Below are positions 1 to 7,290 of a DNA stretch of 64,000 nucleotides, piece after piece. Source of the stretch: Roseiarcus sp963820775. Lineage in GTDB: Bacteria; Pseudomonadota; Alphaproteobacteria; Rhizobiales; Beijerinckiaceae. The translations under genes were made by a program, and so were the position numbers. A model generated the notes under the pieces. The model had not been told where the DNA came from. It made no database searches and was given only the letters and a program-made list of their open reading frames with translations. The stretch lies in assembly GCA_963820775.1 (NCBI GenBank), contig CAWGBF010000001.1:434001-498000 (forward strand). Direction: 5' to 3'. Positions within the stretch are counted from its first letter, which is position 1, and every line of letters begins with the position of its first letter.

Positions 1-1
1 A

Positions 2-1075
2 TCAGCCTGCGGTGAGGGCCGCGCCTGTTTGCGCATCGAAGAAGTGCAACGGACCTTCGAACGTCAGCGCGACGGTGTCCCCCGGACGGCCCTCCAAACG
101 CTCGCGAAACACGCAAACGATGTCCTGCCCGGCGAACTTGGCGATCAGCTGCGTTTCGTAGCCCGTCGGCTCGATGACCACGATCTCCGCGGGCATCGCG
201 TGCGGTCCCCCAAGGCTTACGCTCTCCGGCCGGATGCCCATGATGACCTCCGAACCGGGACCCGTGCGCGGCGCGGCGGCGTAAAGCGGGATCGTGACTC
301 CTGAAGCGGTGGCGAGCGTCGGCGGCTCCCCGCCTTCGAGGCGCCCCGTAATGAAGTTCATTGCCGGCGAGCCGATGAAGCCGGCCACGAACACGTTGGC
401 GGGCCGGTCATAAAGTTCGAGCGGCGAGCCGACCTGCTCGACCGCGCCGTCGTGCATGACCACGATCTTGTCAGCCATGGTCATCGCCTCGATTTGGTCG
501 TGGGTGACGTAAAGTGTCGTGGACGCGAGCCTCTGCTGCAGCGATTTGATCTCCGCGCGCATCTGCACGCGCAGCTTCGCATCGAGATTGGACAACGGCT
601 CGTCAAACAGAAACACCGCCGGATCGCGCACGATCGCCCTTCCCATGGCGACGCGCTGTCGTTGGCCGCCCGACAATTGGCGCGGATAGCGGTCAAGAAA
701 CGGCACGAGGCCGAGGATATCAGCCGCCTTATTGACCTTTTCTGTGATCTCGTCCTTCGGCCGACGCGCGAGCTCCAGCGAGAAGCTCATGTTTTTCGCG
801 ACCGTCATTTGCGGATAAAGCGCATAGTTCTGGAACACCATTGCGATGTCGCGTTCTTTCGGCGGCACGTCGTTGACGACACGCCCGTCAATGCGAAGTT
901 CACCGCTGGTGACCGATTCGAGCCCGGCGACCATCCGCAACAGAGTGGACTTGCCGCACCCGGAGGGTCCGACAAGAATAACAAATTCGCCGTCCTCGAC
1001 GCTGACCGAGACGCCGTGAATGACCTCGAAGCTGCCGAAACTCTTGCGCACATTGGAGACTTCGACCGAGGCCAT
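2..1075 (-). CDS. ABC sugar transporter ATP-binding protein (UgpC/MalK type)
   Basis: ATPase subunit of a carbohydrate-type importer; it would hydrolyse ATP on the cytoplasmic side of a two-permease transporter. The 357-residue protein shows the Walker A motif GPSGCGKST near residue 36, the signature LSGGQRQRV near 134, Walker B VFLFDEP near 154, the switch histidine in YVTHDQ, and a C-terminal TOBE-like region with the family phrase GIRPE. Length is normal for the family. The ATG is preceded by an AGGA about eight bases upstream, and the stop lies at the very edge of the window. No permease or binding protein sits beside it in the window, so its partners are probably beyond the left edge. 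Substrate cannot be told from the ATPase. It is clearly related to the second ATPase at 13996 but is a separate gene. Confidence 0.93.
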   Translation of the reverse strand: MASVEVSNVRKSFGSFEVIHGVSVSVEDGEFVILVGPSGCGKSTLLRMVAGLESVTSGELRIDGRVVNDVPPKERDIAMVFQNYALYPQMTVAKNMSFSLELARRPKDEITEKVNKAADILGLVPFLDRYPRQLSGGQRQRVAMGRAIVRDPAVFLFDEPLSNLDAKLRVQMRAEIKSLQQRLASTTLYVTHDQIEAMTMADKIVVMHDGAVEQVGSPLELYDRPANVFVAGFIGSPAMNFITGRLEGGEPPTLATASGVTIPLYAAAPRTGPGSEVIMGIRPESVSLGGPHAMPAEIVVIEPTGYETQLIAKFAGQDIVCVFRERLEGRPGDTVALTFEGPLHFFDAQTGAALTAG

Positions 1076-1491
1076 GAGCGTTCATCCTGTTGCGGTTGGC
1101 GCGGCCCTGCGGCGCGACGTTACGGCGTAGATCGGCCACGTAAAGTCTCGGGGCGCCGCACGACACAGACTATGCCGGGCCCCGCGATGACACTACCTGG
1201 TTTCGCAAATGTGGTTTGGCCGCGAAGCAGCGCCCCCAGCGCGGTTAGCGCCCCGCCGTGCGGCGAGCGGCGGACGAGGCCGGGACCATCGCGAATACGA
1301 TTGGACGCAACTATTGTCCTCCCCATGGTCGCTCGATCGCCGCGACAGCGATTGGCTGATCGCGGGTTCCTTGTACTGTAGGGTAATAAGCGGACCGTGA
1401 AAAGATTTGCCAACCTCAGCGTCGGGACCGCGGCGCGCTTGGCCGGGCCTCGCGACGACGCCGGGGGCCCGATGAACTTGGGAGGCGGCGG
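1076..1491. other. gene-free stretch between divergent genes
   Basis: This 416-base gap separates the leftward ATPase gene from the rightward cupin gene and must hold both promoters. I see no convincing gene, RNA or repeat in it. A GGAGG seven bases before the cupin ATG is the only clear signal. Confidence 0.6.
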
Positions 1492-1905
1492 ATGAACCCA
1501 ATTTCAGATCAAGTCGCGCCGTTCGCGCTCGACGAGGCGAACGCGCCGCAAGAGGGTTGGGACGATCCGGTGCGCGGCCGGCTTCGCTGGCGCACCCTGT
1601 TTTCCAAGGGACCGACCCCATCGGAGGGCATGACCTGCGGCGTGGCCGAGTTTCAGCCGGGCGACTGGCTGGGATTGCACCGGCATGCGCCAGCGGAAGT
1701 TTATTATGTGCTCGCCGGCGCCGGCTTGATGAGCCTCGACGCCCGTGAGTTTCCGGTCAAGGCCGGGAGCGCGGTGTTCATTCCGGGCCTGGCCGAGCAC
1801 GGAATCCGCCAGACGGGAAACGAGATCCTACGTCTCTTCTATGTGTTCCCCGTCGATTCGTTCGACGGCGTAGAATACCTTTTTTCCACGGCGCCCCAAA
1901 GCTGA
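1492..1905 (+). CDS. small cupin-domain protein
   Basis: A 137-residue single-domain cupin. The first cupin motif is seen as GLHRH followed by the AEVYYVL strand near residues 62-75, and the second as FIPGLAEHGI near residues 99-108, giving the His and Glu residues that usually hold a metal. Start choice is well supported by GGAGG spaced seven bases before the ATG. Such small cupins range from dioxygenases and lyases to sugar-binding proteins, so no reaction is assigned. It stands alone, pointing towards the cysteine-cluster gene about 120 bases downstream, with which it may or may not be cotranscribed. Confidence 0.8.
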   Translation: MNPISDQVAPFALDEANAPQEGWDDPVRGRLRWRTLFSKGPTPSEGMTCGVAEFQPGDWLGLHRHAPAEVYYVLAGAGLMSLDAREFPVKAGSAVFIPGLAEHGIRQTGNEILRLFYVFPVDSFDGVEYLFSTAPQS

Positions 1906-2025
1906 CCGCCGTCCCAACGAAGCCGGATCAATTGCGCGTCGACGCCGGGCTCGCCCATTGACTTGCCAGCCTACGCTGGTCGCGATAGCGGTCCGGGAAA
2001 TCAATTTCCGCTGGGCGACGACCAA

Positions 2026-2559
2026 ATGTCCTCAACCGCCATGGTTCTTACGTCTTACGCGGCCGCACCGGGACGCGAGTGCGGCAGCTGCACACTCTGC
2101 TGCAAGGTCTATGCGCTGCCCGAATTAGCAAAGGCGCCTGGGGTGTGGTGCAAGCATTGCGCGCCAGGAAAGGGCTGCGCGATCCACGACGCGCCGCCCG
2201 ATCAGTGCCGACAGTTTTTCTGCCTGTGGATGACGGACGGGACGATGCCGGCGGAGTGGAGGCCGGACCGGGCGCGGTTCGTGCTGTCCATCTATCCGAC
2301 GAACGGATTCATCTATGGTCAGGCCGACCCCGGCTCGCCGGGCGCGTGGCGTAAGGCGCCCTACTTCGACGCCTTGCGCGCGATGGCGAAAACGCTGCTC
2401 GAGCAGAGGCGCCATGTTATCATGTTTGTTGGCGATCAAGCGACTCTCGTCATGCCCGACGAGACCTTGTCTCTTGGCGCAATGACGGCCAACGACAATT
2501 TTCGCATCGAGCCGGCCTTCGGCCCGAACGGGCGGACGTGGCGCGCGACAAAAATATGA
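2026..2559 (+). CDS. cysteine-cluster protein (YkgJ/zinc- or Fe-S-cluster type)
   Basis: The protein (177 residues from this ATG) carries a cysteine-rich N-terminal half: CGSCTLCC near residue 19, then C-KHC, GCAIH and CRQFFC. This spacing resembles the YkgJ-type CxxCxxCC cluster family, thought to bind zinc or an Fe-S cluster. The rest, with RFVLSIYP and a C-terminal beta-rich part, has no known catalytic motif. An upstream in-frame ATG at 1963 would add 21 low-complexity residues and is less likely. The stop overlaps the start of the next gene by four bases (ATGA), which suggests translational coupling with the SH3-like protein. Function is unknown. Confidence 0.78.
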   Translation: MSSTAMVLTSYAAAPGRECGSCTLCCKVYALPELAKAPGVWCKHCAPGKGCAIHDAPPDQCRQFFCLWMTDGTMPAEWRPDRARFVLSIYPTNGFIYGQADPGSPGAWRKAPYFDALRAMAKTLLEQRRHVIMFVGDQATLVMPDETLSLGAMTANDNFRIEPAFGPNGRTWRATKI

Positions 2560-2945
2560 AAAGGATTGTGCGTTTTTGTCTTGGGTTTGGTGTTTCCGTC
2601 GCCCTTGTTTCACCGGCGGTCGCGGAACTGGCGATGACCGGCGCGCCCGTTACGATGCGGGTCGGGCCCACGGGTGTGTCCGAAATCGTGCAGCGCATCC
2701 CCCAAAGTGCAGAAATCCGCCTGGAGAAATGCGTCCGCAACTGGTGTCGCGCGTCGTGGCGCGGCAGATCTGGCTACGTCCCGTCGGAAGCAGTCGTACT
2801 CGGGCCTCCTCCGGCGAGCCTCTCTGGTGACAAGATGCCGCCGCCGGTCGTCAATGCGCCCTCGATGGACCCGACACGCCCGGCGTGGCGATGGGGAGGG
2901 CCCTACATCGGCCTCAACGGGGGTTTTGGGTCCGGCTCCTGGTAG
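2556..2945 (+). CDS. secreted SH3-like (bacterial SH3) protein
   Basis: A 129-residue exported protein. It starts with a signal peptide, MKR followed by a hydrophobic core and a likely Ala-x-Ala cleavage site at about residue 23. The mature part reads like a bacterial SH3 (SH3_3/DUF1058-type) domain: MRVGPTG near the start, EIRLEKCVRNWCRASW in the middle with two cysteines, and GYVPSEAVV at the end. Such domains occur in periplasmic proteins that touch peptidoglycan. The tail is Pro/Gly-rich and ends in WGGPYIGLNGGFGSGSW, which looks like the first strand of an outer-membrane OmpA-like beta barrel cut short, so the gene may be a truncated version of a longer porin-like protein. The ATG lies in a four-base overlap with the preceding stop. 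Confidence 0.75.
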   Translation: MKRIVRFCLGFGVSVALVSPAVAELAMTGAPVTMRVGPTGVSEIVQRIPQSAEIRLEKCVRNWCRASWRGRSGYVPSEAVVLGPPPASLSGDKMPPPVVNAPSMDPTRPAWRWGGPYIGLNGGFGSGSW

Positions 2946-2970
2946 CGCCGAGCCCGAAGCGGGCCTACCC

Positions 2971-4059
2971 ATGAGCGCCGCCCAGCCTTATATGACGTTT
3001 GATCCCTTTCTTACCGAGGAGATGAAGCGCGTGACCCCAAGCCACGAGCCGGAGAAAATTCCCGTCACCGTCCTCACCGGCTATCTAGGTGCCGGCAAGA
3101 CGACGCTGCTCAATCGCATTTTGAGCGAACCGCACGGCAAGCGCTACGCGGTTGTCGTCAACGAATTTGGCGAGATCGGCATTGACAACGAGCTCGTCAT
3201 CGGCGCGGACGAAGAAGTGTTCGAGATGAACAACGGCTGCATCTGCTGCACAGTCCGCGGCGACCTCATCCGCATCATTGAGGGCTTGATGAAGCGCAAG
3301 GGCCGGTTCGACGCCATCATCGTAGAAACGACCGGGCTCGCTGATCCGGCGCCGGTGGCGCAGACCTTCTTCGTCGACCAGGACGTGCAAAAGGCGGCGC
3401 GGCTCGATGCAGTGGTGACGGTCGCCGACGCCAAGTGGCTCGCCCAGCGCCTGCGCGACGCGCCCGAGGCCAAGAACCAGATCGCCTTCGCGGACGTCAT
3501 CATCATCAACAAGACCGATCTCGTGACCCCGGCGGAATTGGGCGAGGTCGAAGCGCGCATCCGCGCCATCAACCCTTACGCGTCGCTGCATCGGGCGAAA
3601 AAGTGCGACGTCGCGCTCGCTGATGTGCTGGAGCGCCGCGCCTTCGATCTCGACCGCATCCTCGACATCGAACCCGATTTCCTTGTCGCGGAGGATCATG
3701 ACCATGACCACCATGGCCACGATGGCGACCATCATCATCATGGCCTCAAGCACTATCACGACGAGGACATGCAGTCGGTGGCGGTGAGGCTCGATGGCGA
3801 CGTCGATCCGGCCAAGTTCATGCCCTGGATCAATCAGCTCACCCAGGAGCACGGCCCGAATATTCTGCGCTCCAAGGGCATCGTGGCGATGAAGGGCGAC
3901 CCCAAGCGCTTCGTTTTCCAAGGCGTGCATATGATGCTCGACGGCGACTCGCAGCGCGAGTGGAGGCCGGACGAGAGGCGGGAGTCGAAGGTGGTGTTCA
4001 TCGGCCGCGATCTCATGGAGGAGGATATCCGCAGCGGATTCCTGGCCTGCGCGGCTTGA
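2971..4059 (+). CDS. CobW/COG0523-family GTPase, putative zinc metallochaperone
   Basis: G3E-type P-loop GTPase of about 362 residues. Visible motifs: Walker A GYLGAGKTTLLN near residue 36, the metal-binding GCICC, the ETTGLADPAPV switch region, NKTD for guanine recognition, and a very histidine-rich linker (EDHDHDHHGHDGDHHHH) before the CobW C-terminal domain. In this family GTP hydrolysis drives metal transfer, often zinc, to a client enzyme. The first ATG in the run is used here; ATGs at 2992 and 3022 are alternatives, and the GAGGA beside 3022 is too close to help. It is followed after 16 bases by a WD40 gene, a pairing I recall in Rhizobiales and often linked to zinc starvation. No Zur box was identified by eye. 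Confidence 0.9.
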   Translation: MSAAQPYMTFDPFLTEEMKRVTPSHEPEKIPVTVLTGYLGAGKTTLLNRILSEPHGKRYAVVVNEFGEIGIDNELVIGADEEVFEMNNGCICCTVRGDLIRIIEGLMKRKGRFDAIIVETTGLADPAPVAQTFFVDQDVQKAARLDAVVTVADAKWLAQRLRDAPEAKNQIAFADVIIINKTDLVTPAELGEVEARIRAINPYASLHRAKKCDVALADVLERRAFDLDRILDIEPDFLVAEDHDHDHHGHDGDHHHHGLKHYHDEDMQSVAVRLDGDVDPAKFMPWINQLTQEHGPNILRSKGIVAMKGDPKRFVFQGVHMMLDGDSQREWRPDERRESKVVFIGRDLMEEDIRSGFLACAA

Positions 4060-4075
4060 TCGCGCATCGCGTTCC

Positions 4076-5077
4076 ATGACCGACGCCCAGGCCGGCTCTT
4101 CGCTCATCCAGCATGCGCGGCTGTTTGACGCGGGCGCGCATGTCGTGGCGGCGACGTTCGTTGACGGCGCGCCGGCGTTGGCCCTGGCGGATGGGGGCGT
4201 GCTGATTGGCGAACCCGACGAACAAAAGCGCATCGTCGTCCATCCCGATGCTGCGATGCTGACAGCGATCAGCGACGGCAAGACGCTGCTCACTGGCGGC
4301 GACGATGGACGCGTGGTCGCGGTGCGGGCCGACGGGAGCCATGAGGACATCGCCGACGAGAAGGGCAGGTGGATCGACGCCCTGGCGCTGCGCGGCAAGG
4401 CCTATGCGTGGAGCGCGGGCAAGCAGGTTCGCGCCCGCGACGAAAGCGGGGCCGTCAAGACCTGGAGCGCGCCCACGACCGCGCGCGGCCTCGCTTTCCA
4501 GCCCAAGGGCTTTCGCCTCGCGGCGACCCACTACAATGGCGCGACGCTGTGGTTTCCGAAGGTCGAAGGAACGCCTCAGACCCTGGAATGGAAGGGCGCG
4601 CATCTCGACGCGACCTTCTCGCCGGATGGCCGCTTTCTCGTCACCTCGATGCAGGAGAACGCGCTGCACGGCTGGCGGCTTCAAGATTCGCGCAACATGC
4701 GCATGACCGGATATCCGGCCAAGACGCGCTCGCTGTCCTGGTCTCACGACGGCCAATGGCTCGCGACCTCCGGCGCCGACGCCGCCGTCATCTGGCCGTT
4801 CAGGGACAAGGACGGGCCAATGGGCAAGGCCCCGCGCGAATGCGGCGTGCGCCAAGCGCGGGTGACCCAGGTGGCCTTTCATCCGAAGGCGCTGGTCGTG
4901 GCCATCGGCTACTCCGACGGCCTCGTTCTGCTGACGCGCCTCGCCGACGCAGCCGAAATTCTGGTGCGCCATACCGGCGATGGCGCGGTCAGCGCCCTTA
5001 GCTGGAACGCCACGGGCTCTGAACTCCTATTCGGCCTTGAGTCCGGCGCGGCTGGCCTCCTGAGCCTGCCCGCCTGA
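4076..5077 (+). CDS. WD40-repeat protein linked to the CobW GTPase
   Basis: A 333-residue protein built of WD40-like repeats: recurring hydrophobic strands with Asp-Gly turns, for example TGGDDGRVVAVRADG, TFSPDGRFLVTSM, SWSHDGQWLATSGADAAVIW and AFHPKALVVAIGYSDG. This pattern predicts a beta-propeller of about seven blades, normally a protein-binding platform. No signal peptide is seen, so it is likely cytoplasmic. It begins 16 bases after the CobW GTPase and is probably cotranscribed; the context suggests it acts with the metallochaperone, perhaps to hold a client. This role is inference only. Confidence 0.85.
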   Translation: MTDAQAGSSLIQHARLFDAGAHVVAATFVDGAPALALADGGVLIGEPDEQKRIVVHPDAAMLTAISDGKTLLTGGDDGRVVAVRADGSHEDIADEKGRWIDALALRGKAYAWSAGKQVRARDESGAVKTWSAPTTARGLAFQPKGFRLAATHYNGATLWFPKVEGTPQTLEWKGAHLDATFSPDGRFLVTSMQENALHGWRLQDSRNMRMTGYPAKTRSLSWSHDGQWLATSGADAAVIWPFRDKDGPMGKAPRECGVRQARVTQVAFHPKALVVAIGYSDGLVLLTRLADAAEILVRHTGDGAVSALSWNATGSELLFGLESGAAGLLSLPA

Positions 5078-5285
5078 CCTGAGCTGACCACGTCCCGCCT
5101 CGCGCCCACAATCGCCCTGCGCACAAGCTTACGCGCGCCAAGGATTCCAACGGCTTAACTGCGCTTTCGCGCAACTTTTTGCGTTCGTTCGAGCCCATTG
5201 CCGACATCCGCTGCTGACGCGCCGCGAAGGAGAAGCGCCCGCTTCGGGCTTCCGCCGAAAACCAAACCCGCAAACCCAAAAGGAA

Positions 5286-5474
5286 CGTTTCGCCCCGCGA
5301 AACGAAAAGCGTAATCCGGGATTTCGCGTGATCACTTCCTCCTTTTCGTTTCGCGCCGCGAAACGAAACATTTCGCATTCCTGATCTTAAGTCATTGAAA
5401 TCATTATGACGTATAAATCAGGCATTTCGTGGGATCGTTTGTTTTCAATGGCTTAGCTTCCTTTTCGTTTCGCG
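5286..5474. repeat. cluster of short hairpin repeats (CGTTTCGC/GCGAAACG)
   Basis: The gap after the WD40 gene holds a perfect stem CGTTTCGC-CCC-GCGAAACG at 5286-5304, a second larger one with 12-base arms and a one-base centre at 5344-5368, and an unpaired half copy (CCTTTTCGTTTCGCG) at 5460-5474. The first stem could serve as a terminator for the CobW-WD40 unit, but the repeated unit looks more like a REP-type element. Nothing else of note was seen between 5078 and 5553. Confidence 0.6.
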
Positions 5475-5580
5475 CTGTTCGCAGCATGGGCTCTTCTCGA
5501 TCCAAACACCGAGTCCAACGGATCACAAAGCGCTCTCTCGTTAACATTGCGAGCTAGGAGCCTGTCTGAGTAGTCCCTAG

Positions 5581-5691
5581 CAGGCTGTTGAAAAAGTCCG
5601 CCGCGTGGGGTCGAAACCGTGAACACATTGGAATCCAACGGAGTCCGGAACGGAATCGAACTGCGGCGGAAATGAGTTTTTCAACAGCCTG
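5581..5691. mobile_element. 111-bp miniature inverted-repeat element inside the IS
   Basis: Perfect 15-base terminal inverted repeats begin CAGGCTGTTGAAAAA at 5581 and end with the complement at 5691. A second block of complementarity lies further in (TCCGCCGC against GCGGCGGA). CTAG flanks both ends (5577-5580 and 5692-5695), making a 19-base inverted repeat in total. There is no coding capacity. It looks like a non-autonomous derivative of an IS whose ends match these repeats, inserted 23 bases inside the larger element. Confidence 0.7.
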
Positions 5692-5729
5692 CTAGCCAAA
5701 TTGGAGCAAGTCTAATTCTTTGCTGGTTC

Positions 5730-7061
5730 ATGAGCAAGGACTTTCGCCCCTGGAAGATTGATGAGGCCCAGCTTCTGCCGCCGAGCGTGCAGGACTATGT
5801 GCCCAGAGACCACCTGTCGCGGCTGATTGTGTCGCTGGTGCGGGAGGAGCTTGATCTTTCCGCGATTGTAGGAAGCTACAGAAGCGGGCTGGGTCAGCCC
5901 CCGTTCGATCCGTGGATGATGACGGCGCTGCTTCTGCATGGCTATGCGAGCGGGATTTACTCCTCGCGGCGGATTGCGCGCTCGGCGGTGGAGCGGGCGG
6001 ATTTCATGATGATTGTGGCGGGAGACCCGCCGGACTTCCGAACGATCTCGGAGTTCCGCCGTCGGCATCTGAAGGCGCTTGCGGCTCTGTTCGTGCAAGT
6101 GTTGAGGCTTGCCGAGAAGGCCGGTCTGGTGAAGCTGGGGCACGTTGCGCTGGACGGAACCAAGATCAAGGCCAACGCGTCCAAACACAAAGCGATGAGT
6201 TACGCGCGCATGAAGAAGCGGGAAGCGGAGCTTGCGGCCGAGGTGGACCGCTGGCTCGAGGCGGCGGAGGCTGCCGATCAAGAGGAGGACAAGCTCTACG
6301 GCGCCAAGCGCGGCGACGAGATGCCCGATTGGGTGGCCGACAAGCAGAAGCGGCTTGTGAAGATACGCCAGGCCAAGGCCGAGCTGGAAGCCGAAGCCAA
6401 AGCCGCCGCCGAAGAGGAGATGCGCCGCCGCGAGCAGGCCGAAGAGCAGCGCAAGGCCGAAGGGCGCAAGAAGACCGGTCGAGCGCCGGCGCCGCCCAAA
6501 CAGGAGCCCGACGGCAAGACGCAACGCAACTTCACCGATCCCGAAAGCCGCATCCTGAAGACCAGGGAGGGCTACATTCAGGGCTACAATGCGCAGGCCG
6601 CGGTCGATGCGACCGCGCAGATCATCGTGGCCCATACCTTAACGCAGAGCATGAGCGATCAAGACCAGCTTGTGCCGCTCATCGATGGGATCACAGAAAC
6701 TCTTGGCCGCAAGCCCAAGGAAGCCTCAGCCGACGCCGGCTACTTGAGCGAAGCGAACCTTACAGCCTTGGCCGAGCGCAAGATCAACGGTTATGTCGCA
6801 ACCGGACGTGCCAAACATCCCGACCAAGCCAAACGACAGATCAAGGCCCCGTTGACCTTGGCGATGCGCGACAAGCTCAGGCGGGCAGGATGGCGAAGTC
6901 GCTACAGACTGCGAAAGCAAACCGTGGAGCCGGTGTTCGGACAAGTCAAAGAAGCAAGAGGGTTCAGGCAGTTCCTCTTGCGCGGCATCGAGAAAGTGAG
7001 AGCTGAATGGGCATTGATCTGCACCGCACATAACCTCACCAAGCTCGCCCATGCCGCATGA
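5730..7061 (+). CDS. IS1182-type transposase
   Basis: DDE transposase of 443 residues. The N-terminal part (QLLPPSVQDYVPRDHLSRLIVSLV, then PPFDPWMMTALLLHGY) is the DUF772 region common to IS1182 and IS5 relatives. The likely catalytic residues are Asp in HVALDGTKIKANAS, Asp in ASADAGYLSEAN and Glu in VEPVFGQVKEARGFRQF. A highly charged coiled-coil-like insert rich in Glu, Lys and Ala lies between the first and second Asp. The reading frame is intact from start to stop, so the copy may still be active. It does not match the transposase at 25634 closely, so the two IS copies are different elements. Confidence 0.9.
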   Translation: MSKDFRPWKIDEAQLLPPSVQDYVPRDHLSRLIVSLVREELDLSAIVGSYRSGLGQPPFDPWMMTALLLHGYASGIYSSRRIARSAVERADFMMIVAGDPPDFRTISEFRRRHLKALAALFVQVLRLAEKAGLVKLGHVALDGTKIKANASKHKAMSYARMKKREAELAAEVDRWLEAAEAADQEEDKLYGAKRGDEMPDWVADKQKRLVKIRQAKAELEAEAKAAAEEEMRRREQAEEQRKAEGRKKTGRAPAPPKQEPDGKTQRNFTDPESRILKTREGYIQGYNAQAAVDATAQIIVAHTLTQSMSDQDQLVPLIDGITETLGRKPKEASADAGYLSEANLTALAERKINGYVATGRAKHPDQAKRQIKAPLTLAMRDKLRRAGWRSRYRLRKQTVEPVFGQVKEARGFRQFLLRGIEKVRAEWALICTAHNLTKLAHAA

Positions 7062-7290
7062 GCGGGCTATCCTTCATCAAACCGCCTGATGCAAAGCCTA
7101 TTTGGACAGGCTCCTAGCGCTATAAGAGCCTATTTCGCTATCTTCCGAGTTAGAGAGCATTCGGCAATTCGATCGAACCGCCGTCGGACTCTCGAGCCGC
7201 CAGCCGCCACTAGCCCGCCTCAGCCGCCCCTCCGCTTGCCAGCGGCGCCGGAACGGAGAATTCTTCCGCCCAAGCGACGCCAGGGATTGC

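Larger units (their letters stand above)
5558..7113 (+). mobile_element. IS1182-type insertion sequence (with a nested mini-element)
   Basis: The transposase at 5730 lies between short terminal inverted repeats: GAGCCTGTC at 5558-5566 and its complement GACAGGCTC at 7105-7113. A CTAG abuts each end (5554-5557 and 7114-7117), which may be a target duplication or the palindromic target typical of the family. A 111-bp element sits between the left end and the transposase gene; without it the IS would be about 1.44 kb. Confidence 0.8.

Noticed and set aside
3708..3765. The His tract of the CobW protein as a repeat or cloning tag
   Set aside because: The codons vary (CAT and CAC mixed with Asp codons) and the position is the usual linker of this metallochaperone family.
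3085..4398. Long open frame on the minus strand opposite the CobW and WD40 genes
   Set aside because: It is low-complexity antisense reading of a GC-rich, codon-biased gene, with no domain or ribosome site; the plus-strand proteins have clear motifs.
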